Source of the DNA: an uncultured Dorea sp.
GTDB taxonomy: Bacteria > Bacillota > Clostridia > Lachnospirales > Lachnospiraceae
Assembly: GCA_934307335.1 (NCBI GenBank)
Contig: CAKRCL010000041.1
Coordinates: 1 to 15,973, forward strand
Direction: 5' to 3'
Length of the DNA stretch: 15,973 bases
In this document: piece after piece, positions 1-7,630 of the stretch
Layout of the letters: each line of letters starts with the position of its first letter
Position numbering within the stretch: the first letter of the stretch is position 1
Position numbers and translations under genes: made by a program
Notes under the pieces: generated by a model
Databases searched by the model: none
Told to the model about the DNA's origin: nothing
Seen by the model: only the letters and a program-made list of their open reading frames with translations

Positions 1-801
1 CGTAAAGTACCGAAGGACGAAATTGACAAAAAGGTTCGTGAGGCTGCAAGAATCCTTGACCTTGAGAAACTTCTTGACCGTAAACCAAAGGCTCTTTCCG
101 GTGGACAGAGACAGCGTGTTGCCATGGGACGTGCAATCGTTCGTAAACCTAAGGTATTCTTGATGGATGAGCCTCTTTCTAACTTGGATGCTAAGCTTCG
201 TGTACAGATGCGTATTGAAATTGCAAGACTTCATGAGGACTTAGGTGCTACAATTATTTATGTAACACATGACCAGACAGAAGCTATGACTCTTGGTACA
301 AGAATCGTAGTTATGAAAGATGGAGTTGTTCAGCAGGTAGATACACCTCAGAATCTTTACACAAAACCTTGCAACTTGTTCGTAGCTGGATTCATCGGAT
401 CACCTCAGATGAACTTCTTAGATGCAGACGTTAAAGTAAATGGATCTGATGTTACACTTTCTGTCGGTGGTCACGAGCTTCCGGTTCCGGCTGACAAAAA
501 GCAGGCTCTTATCGACAAAGGATACAACGGAAAGACAGTTATTCTTGGAATCCGTCCAGAGGATGTACATGTTGCTTCTACATTTACAGGAGAGCATGCA
601 GGAACTGTTCATTCAACTATCAATGTATATGAGCTTCTTGGAGCAGAGGTATTCTTATACTTTGATGTAGCAGGAACACAGGTAACTGCACGTGTTGGTT
701 CCGGAACAGAACTCAGAAGTGGAGACGAGGCTTCCTTCACATTAGATATGAGCAAGATCCACCTCTTCGACAAAGAGACAGAGTTGACGATTTGCAACTA
801 A
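1..801 (+). CDS. ugpC: Carbohydrate ABC transporter ATP-binding protein, UgpC/MsmK family (5' end outside window)
   Basis: ATPase subunit that powers a binding-protein-dependent sugar importer from the cytoplasmic face. The frame is open from base 1, so the start lies outside; 266 residues are visible of a family length near 370, and the Walker A part is missing. Counting from the first visible codon, the ABC signature LSGGQ is at 32-36, Walker B VFLMDE at 52-57 followed by the D-loop SNLDA, and the switch histidine is H90 (YVTHDQTEA). FIGSPQMNF near 131-139 and the following region to the stop match the C-terminal TOBE/regulatory domain of the multi-sugar MsmK/UgpC group. No permease or sugar-binding gene is in the window; in this family one ATPase often serves several importers, so the substrate cannot be read here. 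The next gene is a CdaR/PucR-like regulator. The family call is firm; the exact symbol is only a family label. Confidence 0.93.
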   Translation, partial: RKVPKDEIDKKVREAARILDLEKLLDRKPKALSGGQRQRVAMGRAIVRKPKVFLMDEPLSNLDAKLRVQMRIEIARLHEDLGATIIYVTHDQTEAMTLGTRIVVMKDGVVQQVDTPQNLYTKPCNLFVAGFIGSPQMNFLDADVKVNGSDVTLSVGGHELPVPADKKQALIDKGYNGKTVILGIRPEDVHVASTFTGEHAGTVHSTINVYELLGAEVFLYFDVAGTQVTARVGSGTELRSGDEASFTLDMSKIHLFDKETELTICN

Positions 802-812
802 TCGTATAGAAT
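784..812 (+). promoter_or_regulatory. Candidate sigma-A promoter for the downstream CdaR/PucR-like regulator
   Basis: TTGACG at 784-789 and TAGAAT at 807-812 are separated by exactly 17 bases; each hexamer matches the sigma-A consensus at 5 of 6 positions. The -35 box lies inside the last codons of the transporter ATPase and the -10 just after its stop. The predicted start is near 819, which would place the hairpin at 847-878 in the leader of the regulator gene. Confidence 0.5.
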
Positions 813-846
813 AACAATAACGGTTCTACTGTTATGGAAGATACAA

Positions 847-878
847 TGAAAGAGCTGTACTTATGTGCAGCTCTTTCA
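847..878 (+). terminator. Hairpin between transporter ATPase and regulator: terminator or leader attenuator
   Basis: A 14-bp stem (847-860 pairing with 865-878, one T-G wobble) closes a TTAT tetraloop. The 3' side is followed only by AGTTTATG, a weak T-run. Its place 45 bases after the ATPase stop suits an intrinsic terminator. A promoter candidate lies upstream of it, however, so it may instead act in the leader of the next gene. It covers the codons of a possible longer regulator start at 834, which argues that those codons are not translated. Confidence 0.6.
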
Positions 879-902
879 AGTTTATGCAAAGAGGGTATTT
901 TT

Positions 903-1829
903 ATGGAACAATCTCTGGAGCTTTCAAAAGCAATGGATGAACTCGCACGTGCAACCGGCATCACCTTGAATATTCAACTTCCACCAGATACTTCAGAAGA
1001 GGATATTGCTGCTACTGTTCGTCAGATTCGATCCCTTTGCTCTGCCTATAAGGAAAAATATAACAAAAATTATTTTCTGTTAAATCTTATGACAGGCACA
1101 TCACCAGATTATGATATTCAGGAGCGTGCTTCCAGACTTCACATCCGCGCTGTGAAACCTCGCTATCTTTTTCTTTTGGAATCCAGAAAAAAAATGGACA
1201 ACTCCGTCACAGAGGTTTTAAAACAATTATTTCCGTATCAAGAAAAAATATATCTTGTACCAATAAACGAATATCAACTGGCATTATTATATCCGGCAAA
1301 AGATAATTCTACCGTAGAAGATATTCATGATCTGGCACATACTATGATTGATACATTGAGCATGGAAGCGCTTGTTCATGTACAGATTGCATATAGTAAT
1401 CTAATTCCTGATCTGTACGCCCTATCCGGTGCATACAAACAGACTGCTCTCGCACTTCGAGTCGGAAAACTATTTTATTCCGAACAGTCTGTATTTCCAT
1501 TTAACAAATTGGGCGTTGGTCGTCTGATTCATGAACTACCGCAAAAGCTGTGTGAAGATTTTCTGTTCGAAGTACTTGGAGATATTTCTTCCGATCAATT
1601 AGATGGTGATACTCTGAGTGCTGTTGATAAATTCTTTCAAAACAATCTGAACATTGCTGAAACCGCAAGGCAGCTTCATATGCATCGCAACACTCTCATC
1701 TATCGTCTGGAACAGGTGGAGAAAAAAACCGGTCTTGATCTTCGTCAATTCGAAGATGCAATGACTTTCAAAATTGCGATCATGATCCTGAATTATTTAC
1801 AATCAGAAAGGAATATTATACATGAATGA
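903..1829 (+). CDS. CdaR/PucR-like transcriptional regulator with C-terminal helix-turn-helix, shortened N-terminus
   Basis: Predicted cytoplasmic DNA-binding regulator of 308 residues. I chose ATG 903 because AAAGAGGG sits 7 bases upstream; the in-frame ATG at 834 would translate through a strong hairpin. The last 62 residues (247-308) form the PucR-type helix-turn-helix, with NNLNIAETARQLHMHRNTL and then YRLEQVEKKTGLDL and the FEDAMTFKIA tail. The middle part resembles the degenerate GGDEF-like domain common in CdaR-type regulators. It is clearly paralogous to the regulator at 6391-7479 (shared GVGRLIHELP-like and FEDA.TFKIA blocks), but similarity begins only near residue 50, so the sensory N-terminal domain of the longer copy is missing. 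Its place directly after a sugar transporter ATPase suggests control of carbohydrate uptake, which is inference. The effector is unknown. Confidence 0.82.
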   Translation: MEQSLELSKAMDELARATGITLNIQLPPDTSEEDIAATVRQIRSLCSAYKEKYNKNYFLLNLMTGTSPDYDIQERASRLHIRAVKPRYLFLLESRKKMDNSVTEVLKQLFPYQEKIYLVPINEYQLALLYPAKDNSTVEDIHDLAHTMIDTLSMEALVHVQIAYSNLIPDLYALSGAYKQTALALRVGKLFYSEQSVFPFNKLGVGRLIHELPQKLCEDFLFEVLGDISSDQLDGDTLSAVDKFFQNNLNIAETARQLHMHRNTLIYRLEQVEKKTGLDLRQFEDAMTFKIAIMILNYLQSERNIIHE

Positions 1830-2322
1830 TAATTTTCATGAACAACTTGTAACCAAAAAACCAAAAGGAAACCCTTTGGCTATCCGCATCGCTGTTGTTG
1901 TCCTTATCATTTTATTTTTGACAGTCGGCGCTTTATTCCTTGGATTTCTTTCAATCATTATTGCCGTTGTATTAGGTGTAACTGCTTATTTTTATATTTT
2001 TCCAAATCTCAACGTTGAATATGAATATTCTCTCGTCAATCATGATTTGGATATCGTTGCAATTTACAACAAATCAAAGAGAAAAGAATTGTGCTCTATC
2101 GATATTAAAGATGCCGAGATGATTGCACCGAAAAATTCCAGCAGATTAAGTCAATTCAAACCTGTCAAAACCTGCGACTATACTTCCGGAACCGGCAATG
2201 CAGCAATTTACTCCATCATCATCTTTCTTGATCAACAAATGTACAATATTTTAATTGAACCTGACGAAGAACTAATTGCCGGCATACGTCCTTGGATGGG
2301 TTCTAAATTTTCACAATTTTAA
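1822..2322 (+). CDS. Small membrane protein of unknown function, DUF6106-like
   Basis: A 166-residue protein that I recognise only as resembling the DUF6106 family of Lachnospiraceae and relatives; no function is known to me. A basic N-terminus (residues 1-21) leads into two adjacent hydrophobic segments, about 22-42 and 44-63, forming a membrane hairpin. About 100 mostly polar residues follow, probably cytoplasmic, with alternating patterns that suggest beta strands (EYEYSLVNHDLDIVAIYNKS). The start overlaps the end of the upstream regulator by 8 bases. AGAAAGGA lies 9 bases before the ATG inside that gene, so the two are probably translated together. The overlap implies linked expression of regulator and membrane protein. 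The gene ends at a bidirectional terminator. Confidence 0.75.
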   Translation: MNDNFHEQLVTKKPKGNPLAIRIAVVVLIILFLTVGALFLGFLSIIIAVVLGVTAYFYIFPNLNVEYEYSLVNHDLDIVAIYNKSKRKELCSIDIKDAEMIAPKNSSRLSQFKPVKTCDYTSGTGNAAIYSIIIFLDQQMYNILIEPDEELIAGIRPWMGSKFSQF

Positions 2323-2370
2323 AAAATCAAAAAATCAGGACGTAGTAATTTTTTTCAAATACTACGTCCT
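2323..2370. terminator. Bidirectional intrinsic terminator between convergent genes
   Basis: An 11-bp perfect inverted repeat, AGGACGTAGTA (2337-2347) and TACTACGTCCT (2360-2370), encloses a T-rich loop of 12 bases. On the minus strand the stem is followed by two T6 runs (2336 down to 2323), a strong terminator for the leftward ftsEX-protease operon, which ends at 2377. On the plus strand it is followed by a looser T-rich run that could stop the DUF6106-like transcript. Confidence 0.85.
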
Positions 2371-2376
2371 ATCCTT

Positions 2377-3567
2377 TTATTGCATCTCACTCTGCAATGT
2401 TTCTATCGCTTTATCTAATTGATTATCTGCATCAGAGTTATTATCATCAGCCTTATAATCTATTGCCACATCCGGCGTAATGCCTTTTCCATCTATATCC
2501 TGGCCTTTTGCCGTAAAATACTTGGCAATTGTAAGTTTGACACAAGTTCCGTCTTTCAAATCAAAAATCTGTTGAACAACGCCTTTTCCATAAGTCTGAG
2601 TTCCTACAATCGCTCCAAGCTTGTAATCTTGAATCGCACCTGCAAAAATCTCAGATGCACTGGCACTATATTGGTTTACCAGCACTGTCATCGGAATATC
2701 GATCTTCTTCTCTTCATCCGAAGTAAAGTCTTCTTCTTTTCCATTCTTATCCTGAGTATATACAATCTTCCCTTCCGGTAAAATTTCATCCAAGATCTTA
2801 CATACAATGCTCAGACTTCCACCGGGATTACTTCTCAAATCTACGACCATACCCTTCATTCCCTGATTTTTCAGATCATTATAGGCATTCATATACTGAT
2901 CATATGTCACAGCATCAAATTCTGTAATTCTGAGATAACCTATTCCATTATCAAGCATCTTAGAATTTACTGTTGGATATTCAATCGTAGCTCGAGTAGC
3001 AGTGACCTGAACTTCTTTACGCTCATCACCTCGTAGAACAGTCATCTTCACATCGGTACCTTTTTCACCTTTTATCTTGCTTACTACTTCTGTCAGATCC
3101 TGTCCTGTTACTTCCTCATCTTCAACTTTATAAAGAATGTCGTTGTCTTTTATCCCTGCCTGTTCTGCCGGTGAACCTTCATATACTTGACTGATGGTTA
3201 TAATCCCGGTCTCTCTATTCTGAGACATAACAGCACCAATTCCATCATATTCTCCCTCTGTAGACTCTTGAAAGCTTTTCGTTGCTTCTTCATCATAATA
3301 TGCAGAATATGGATCATTCAATCCGGCAATATAGCCTTTATAAATTCCCTGTTGAAGATCATCTTGGTCAACGTCTTTCAGATAATATTCATTGATCAAA
3401 GATTCCAGTTTTTCTAATTTATTATCTGTCTCCGAACTAACTGCTTCTGTTGTCTTTTTTCCACTGCTGTCTTTTACTTTCAAACCACAGGATACAAGCC
3501 CTGTCACTAATAACATAGCAAGGGCGCCACAAAGCGCCCCTTGCATAAACCCTTTTTTATTTTTCAT
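2377..3567 (-). CDS. S41 family C-terminal processing protease (CtpA/CtpB type), probable lipoprotein
   Basis: Serine protease of 396 residues that cuts proteins near their C-termini outside the membrane. The N-terminus has KNKK, a hydrophobic stretch (about 7-23) and a lipobox-like LVSC with C27, so it is probably a membrane-anchored lipoprotein. A PDZ domain covers about 97-185 (GIGAVMS, SPAEQAGIKDNDIL). The peptidase domain has LRSNPGG at 245-250 and SASASE at 301-306. By family alignment the catalytic Ser/Lys/Gln are S303, K328 (TYGKG) and Q332; the 25-residue Ser-Lys spacing and Lys+4 Gln match the family. AGGAA precedes the ATG by 7-8 bases. It is last in the operon after the M23 hydrolase, 51 bases downstream of it. 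Ctp proteases process sporulation regulators or degrade wall hydrolases in other bacteria; with these neighbours a role in limiting the hydrolase is likely but inferred. Confidence 0.93.
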   Translation of the reverse strand: MKNKKGFMQGALCGALAMLLVTGLVSCGLKVKDSSGKKTTEAVSSETDNKLEKLESLINEYYLKDVDQDDLQQGIYKGYIAGLNDPYSAYYDEEATKSFQESTEGEYDGIGAVMSQNRETGIITISQVYEGSPAEQAGIKDNDILYKVEDEEVTGQDLTEVVSKIKGEKGTDVKMTVLRGDERKEVQVTATRATIEYPTVNSKMLDNGIGYLRITEFDAVTYDQYMNAYNDLKNQGMKGMVVDLRSNPGGSLSIVCKILDEILPEGKIVYTQDKNGKEEDFTSDEEKKIDIPMTVLVNQYSASASEIFAGAIQDYKLGAIVGTQTYGKGVVQQIFDLKDGTCVKLTIAKYFTAKGQDIDGKGITPDVAIDYKADDNNSDADNQLDKAIETLQSEMQ

Positions 3568-3618
3568 TTTTCATTCCTGTCTTAATTGAGAATTTGATTC
3601 AGATATCATAGTTATACT

Positions 3619-4755
3619 TTACAAGTAATTCATTGGATTTACGGGTGTGCCATTACTCATCACCTGGAAATGAAGATGAGGACCTGTGGAATTTCCTGTA
3701 GTTCCTACCTGACCTATATTCTGCCCTTTACTAACCTTCTGCCCCGCAGATACAAAAATCGTATTGCAATGCATGTAATATGTCAAAAGTCCATTTCCAT
3801 GATTGATGATAATCAAATTACCTGCCTTACCACTATATCCTGCAGACGTTACAGTTCCTGCTGCTGCCGCATAAATCGGCGTTCCTGTAGGTGCAGCAAA
3901 ATCAACACCTTTGTGATTCGTGCTTGCTCCGGCAAGTGGTGCATTACGATATCCGAATGTGCTTGAAATACGGCTGTAGCCCGGACATGGATGTGTAAAT
4001 GTTCCATTACCAGTTACAACCGAAGCACCTGCACTTCCACTGCCACTTGAATTTTTCTTTGCAGCAGCTGCCGCAGCTTCTTTTTCTTTTTGCTTTCTTG
4101 CAGCTGCTTCCGCTGCTGCCTGGAGCTCTGCCAGTTTCTGATTCGTCGCATCAAGTTCTCCACTGATACTTGAAATCTCACTTTCTTTACTTGCCTTTAA
4201 GCTCTCCACGTTTGCCTGTTTGCTGATCAGCTCATTTTGAAGTTCTTCAAGCTTTGCATATTCATCTTCAAGTGTTTTCTGCTGTTTCTGAACCTGTTCA
4301 CATATTTCCTGATATTCGACCAATTGTTCTCTATCATAAGCTGAGATTGTAGATATATATTCTGCATTATTCAAAAATTCACTGATATTCTTCGATTGGC
4401 ACAAAATATCGATAAACTGCGTATTGCCATTTTCATACATGTATTTGATACGTTTTTTCATACTCTCATACTGATCATTTTCCTGAGCTTGAGCTTCAAA
4501 AAGTTCCTCTTCTTTCTGGCTCAACTCCTCTTCCTTCTGAGAAATCTGATTCTTCGTATCTTCCATCTCTGCCACAATCGTCTCCAGCTGTGTTGCCAGT
4601 GACTGCTGTTCAGATTCTGCAGCTTCTTTCTTTTTCTGAAGTTCTTCCGCTTTTTGCTTCGTATCTTCAATTTCAGTAGCCTTTACCTGAACTGCCATTC
4701 CAAAGCACAATACTCCTATCAGCATTCCACTGATTATCTTCTTCCCCTTTATCAT
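3619..4755 (-). CDS. Secreted murein hydrolase: N-terminal coiled coil plus M23 (LytM) endopeptidase
   Basis: A 378-residue exported peptidoglycan hydrolase, EnvC/CwlO-like in layout. The signal peptide is about 1-26 (cleavage probably after VKA). A long coiled coil rich in E, K and Q covers about 29-215, with a central break around 100-140 as in FtsEX-partner proteins. An Ala/Lys then Ser/Gly-rich linker (211-252) leads to the M23 domain (about 253-378). Zinc ligands H281, D285 and H362 and catalytic H329 and H360 are all present, so this is an active-type endopeptidase and not a degenerate activator like E. coli EnvC. TAAGGGGG lies 6-7 bases before the ATG. It sits 33 bases downstream of ftsX, in keeping with FtsEX holding the hydrolase by its coiled coil and switching it on through ATP hydrolysis. 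That partnership is inferred from operon and architecture. Confidence 0.93.
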   Translation of the reverse strand: MIKGKKIISGMLIGVLCFGMAVQVKATEIEDTKQKAEELQKKKEAAESEQQSLATQLETIVAEMEDTKNQISQKEEELSQKEEELFEAQAQENDQYESMKKRIKYMYENGNTQFIDILCQSKNISEFLNNAEYISTISAYDREQLVEYQEICEQVQKQQKTLEDEYAKLEELQNELISKQANVESLKASKESEISSISGELDATNQKLAELQAAAEAAARKQKEKEAAAAAAKKNSSGSGSAGASVVTGNGTFTHPCPGYSRISSTFGYRNAPLAGASTNHKGVDFAAPTGTPIYAAAAGTVTSAGYSGKAGNLIIINHGNGLLTYYMHCNTIFVSAGQKVSKGQNIGQVGTTGNSTGPHLHFQVMSNGTPVNPMNYL

Positions 4756-4788
4756 ATGTACCCCCTTATCAATTCAGTACGCATATGA

Positions 4789-5697
4789 TTATACTTTCAG
4801 ATGTTTTCTGATCGTAAAGAAACTTCCTACAAAACCAATTCCAACTCCAAGAAGAATTCCAACCGGTAAAAGCGTTCTGTACACCTGTGCTACCGGAAGG
4901 AAATCGATAATATTCTGAAGGAGATGGAACTTCTCGAGAATATAATGAATAGCCTTCTCATATATAAAATACAAAATTCCAAGTGGAATCACTGCACCAA
5001 TTGCTCCAATCAATAATCCTTCAAATACAAACGGTGCTCGTACAAATCCATCTTTTGCTCCGATGTATTTCATGATCGCAATTTCTTCACGTCTTACTGT
5101 AATACCCATAGTAACAGTGTTACTAATCAGGAAAACAGATACTGCAAGCAAGATTCCAATAATAGCAACAGACACATATCCTACCAATTTGTTTACACTA
5201 GTCAGCGTCTTTGCAACTACATCAGACTTATTGACTTTTCGTACGCCATCCAGGCCTTCCGCAAAGCTTACCACATCTTTCTGCTTTGATACATCTGCCA
5301 TATATACTTCGTAGTTATCAGAATTAGCAAGCGGATTATCATCTTTAAATCCTTCCGCTGCTTCTTCAGAACCTTGGAAATATTCTTCCTGGAATTTTGC
5401 CCATGCTTCATCAGCACTTACATACGTAACACTCAAAACGCCATCTTTCTTCTTAAGTTGCGCTCCAATATTATCTTTTTGTTGTTGTGTTGCTTCTTCG
5501 TCAAAAAATACCGTAATGGCAACTCCCTCTTCTGCCTTCTGTACGATATAATTAAAATTCATAACAATAGAATAAAATAGACCAAACAGGAAAATACACG
5601 CCGACATAGTTGCAATAGATGCAATAGAGAACATCTTGTTTCTGCCTATGTTCTTGACACCCTGCTTCATAGAATATCCAAAAGTACTAATTTTCAT
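4789..5697 (-). CDS. ftsX: Cell-division ABC transporter-like permease FtsX
   Basis: Membrane half of the FtsEX complex, which does not move solutes but passes ATPase motion to a wall hydrolase outside the cell. I chose ATG 5697 (302 residues) because AAAGGTGGG precedes it by about 8 bases; a GTG four codons earlier is possible. TM1 is about 22-46; a large extracellular loop (about 50-168) corresponds to the hydrolase-binding domain; TM2 is about 171-193, TM3 about 222-247 and TM4 about 274-296. The segment after TM2, ISNTVTMGITVRREEIAIMK at 191-210, is the conserved FtsX coupling region. The start overlaps the ftsE stop by 11 bases, so expression is coupled. The length is normal for Gram-positive FtsX and nothing appears broken. 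Confidence 0.96.
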   Translation of the reverse strand: MKISTFGYSMKQGVKNIGRNKMFSIASIATMSACIFLFGLFYSIVMNFNYIVQKAEEGVAITVFFDEEATQQQKDNIGAQLKKKDGVLSVTYVSADEAWAKFQEEYFQGSEEAAEGFKDDNPLANSDNYEVYMADVSKQKDVVSFAEGLDGVRKVNKSDVVAKTLTSVNKLVGYVSVAIIGILLAVSVFLISNTVTMGITVRREEIAIMKYIGAKDGFVRAPFVFEGLLIGAIGAVIPLGILYFIYEKAIHYILEKFHLLQNIIDFLPVAQVYRTLLPVGILLGVGIGFVGSFFTIRKHLKV

Positions 5698-6373
5698 TAT
5701 TATACCCACCTTTTTTCTCGTCGCTTACGATGACTCCCTTTTTCATCGTAACAACTCGTTTCTTCATCTCGTTTACAATTTCCTGATTATGAGTTACGAC
5801 CAAAACGGTAGTTCCTCTCTCGTTCGCCTCTTCCAAAAGCTTCATGATCTCCCATGAATTTGTCGGATCCAGGTTTCCTGTAGGCTCGTCTGCGAGAAGA
5901 ATCGCAGGTTCATTCACAATGGCTCTTGCAATTGCCACTCTCTGTTGTTCTCCACCGGATAATTCCTTTGGAAATGCTTTGTACTTCTGTGCAAGTCCAA
6001 CAAGTGATAATGCTGCTGGTACCTTTTTCTTAATAATTCTCGTCGATGTCTCTGTAACTCTCTGAGCAAAGGCGATATTATCATAAATATTACGATCCTT
6101 TAAAAGTCTGAAATCCTGGAATACAACTCCAATATTTCTGCGATACATCGGAATCTTTCTGTGCCGCATACGTCCAAGATTATGTCCGTTTACAATGATA
6201 GTTCCGGATGTCGGCTCAAGTTCCTTCATGATCAATTTGATAAGTGTTGATTTACCAGAACCACTGTCACCTACGATAAATACGAATTCTCCCTGCTCAA
6301 TCTTCAGGTTGATACCATTTAGCGCAGAGATTCCCTTCGAGTACTCTTTGGTTACGTCCTTTAATTCGATCAT
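5687..6373 (-). CDS. ftsE: Cell-division ATP-binding protein FtsE
   Basis: Cytoplasmic ATPase of the FtsEX complex, 228 residues, the usual length. Walker A GDSGSGKST is at 35-43, the Q-loop glutamine at 86, the ABC signature LSGGEQQR at 138-145, Walker B ILLADE at 158-163 followed by PTGNLD, and the switch histidine at H195 (VVTHN). TAGGAGGA precedes the ATG by 5 bases, an excellent ribosome site. The gene begins only 17 bases after the CdaR/PucR-like regulator gene and overlaps ftsX by 11 bases, so regulator, ftsE and ftsX are almost certainly on one transcript. No promoter or terminator fits into the 17-base gap. Confidence 0.97.
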   Translation of the reverse strand: MIELKDVTKEYSKGISALNGINLKIEQGEFVFIVGDSGSGKSTLIKLIMKELEPTSGTIIVNGHNLGRMRHRKIPMYRRNIGVVFQDFRLLKDRNIYDNIAFAQRVTETSTRIIKKKVPAALSLVGLAQKYKAFPKELSGGEQQRVAIARAIVNEPAILLADEPTGNLDPTNSWEIMKLLEEANERGTTVLVVTHNQEIVNEMKKRVVTMKKGVIVSDEKKGGYNNEN

Positions 6374-6390
6374 AGTTTCCTCCTAATTAT

Positions 6391-7479
6391 TTAATACTCC
6401 ATGGATTCCATATACTTCATATATTTAACTACCATAAGGGCAATTTTAAAAGTAATGGCATCCTCAAATACACGCAGATCAAGTCCCGTGCTCTTCTGAA
6501 GCTTGTCCAGTCTGTATACCAGCGTATTACGATGAATATACAGTTGTCTGGATGTCTCTGAGACATTCAGATTATTTTCAAAAAACTTATTGATAGTTGC
6601 TAATGTCTCTTCATCGAAGTCATCTGGTGATTTCCCCTCAAAAATCTCCCGGATAAACATCTTACAGAGCGGAATCGGCAACTGATAGATCAATCTTCCG
6701 ATTCCAAGTGTGCTGTATGCAATTACATTTCTTTCACTAAAGAAAATCTTACCTACATCCAGCGCCAGTTTCGCCTCTTTATAAGACTTAGATACTTCTT
6801 TAATATCATGTACAACAGTACCATAAGCAATTAAGACATCGTCTTCACCATTTTCTTTCAGTAAAGTCAAAAATCCATTCGCCATCTTTTCCAGTTCTTT
6901 GTGACCGTCATCAATCTCGAGTTCCTTCACAATAATGATATTCTTCTCGTCAACTGCTGTAACAAAATCTTTTGATTTGTTTCCAAAAAGATTCCGCACA
7001 TTATCAAGCGCACTACTGTCTTTCTCATGATCCGTCTCAATTATAAATACAACACGACGCACTTCTGTGTCAATATGTAATTTCTTGGCACGATTGTAAA
7101 TATCTACGAGAAGCAGATTGTCTAAGAGCAGGTTTTTAATAAAATTATCTTTATCGAAACGCTCTTTATATGCAACTAACAGATTCTGAATCTGAAATGC
7201 CGCAATCTTCCCAACCATGTAAACGTCATCGCTTCCGCCATTCGCCAACAGAACGTATTCTAACTGATGTTCTTCGAAGATTTTAAAAAACTGATATCCA
7301 CGAACAACCTGACTATCCGCCGGAGAATCCACAAAAGCTAAAACTTCTTCCTCATAATTCTCCTGTTCCGTCATCGTACTTGCAAGCGGCTTACCATCTG
7401 TATCCATAACACAGAAGTCAATTCTTGTAATTCCTTTCAATCCCTCAATCGTATTTTGAAGTATCTGATTAGATATCAT
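6391..7479 (-). CDS. CdaR/PucR-like transcriptional regulator at the head of the ftsEX operon
   Basis: A 362-residue predicted DNA-binding regulator. Residues about 1-100 form a sensory domain of the sugar-diacid-recognition/PAS-like kind, with DFCVMDTDGKPLAS at 21-34, typical of a small-molecule pocket. The middle (about 130-280) resembles the degenerate GGDEF-like domain of CdaR proteins. Residues 302-362 are the PucR-type C-terminal helix-turn-helix (NNLNVSETSRQLYIHRNTL, then TGLDL and FEDAITFKIA). GGAGGAG lies 7 bases before the ATG. An intrinsic terminator upstream (7583-7630) isolates it from the WecG-like gene, so its own promoter must lie in about 7480-7582, but I see no convincing one. 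It is first in a tight cluster with ftsE, ftsX, an M23 hydrolase and an S41 protease. Regulation of that operon, possibly of itself, is inferred. It is the longer paralogue of the gene at 903-1829. Confidence 0.85.
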   Translation of the reverse strand: MISNQILQNTIEGLKGITRIDFCVMDTDGKPLASTMTEQENYEEEVLAFVDSPADSQVVRGYQFFKIFEEHQLEYVLLANGGSDDVYMVGKIAAFQIQNLLVAYKERFDKDNFIKNLLLDNLLLVDIYNRAKKLHIDTEVRRVVFIIETDHEKDSSALDNVRNLFGNKSKDFVTAVDEKNIIIVKELEIDDGHKELEKMANGFLTLLKENGEDDVLIAYGTVVHDIKEVSKSYKEAKLALDVGKIFFSERNVIAYSTLGIGRLIYQLPIPLCKMFIREIFEGKSPDDFDEETLATINKFFENNLNVSETSRQLYIHRNTLVYRLDKLQKSTGLDLRVFEDAITFKIALMVVKYMKYMESMEY

Positions 7480-7582
7480 ATCCCGTCTCCTCCACTCATA
7501 TCAATATGCATTTTTCACAACAAACTGCCCTGTTTTTTAGTAAAAGAGCATATTCTTAAATTACATCTTAATATATTTTACC

Positions 7583-7630
7583 AAAAAAATAAAGAGAAAA
7601 CTACAATTTTTTTGTCAGTTTCCTCTCTTT
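7583..7630 (-). terminator. Intrinsic terminator after the WecG-like gene
   Basis: Read on the minus strand, AAAGAGA, a two-base bulge, AAACT, one bulge and ACAA pair back with TTGT, AGTTT and TCTCTTT, followed at once by ATTTTTTTGG. The stem overlaps the stop codon of the WecG-like gene at 7615. It separates that gene from the regulator-ftsEX operon. Confidence 0.75.

Noticed and set aside
834..902. Longer N-terminus for the first regulator (ATG 834)
   Set aside because: These codons coincide with a 14-bp hairpin and have no ribosome site, while ATG 903 has AAAGAGGG at good spacing.
3997..4130. Ala/Lys/Glu-rich stretch in the M23 hydrolase as a DNA repeat
   Set aside because: It is the low-complexity linker between coiled coil and peptidase domain, which is common in this protein type; the codons vary and no exact tandem repeat is seen.
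7480..7582. Promoter for the regulator-ftsEX operon, such as TTGTTG-17-TATGAG
   Set aside because: Both hexamers are poor and the start would fall on the ribosome site. A promoter must exist here because of the terminator upstream, but I cannot point to it.
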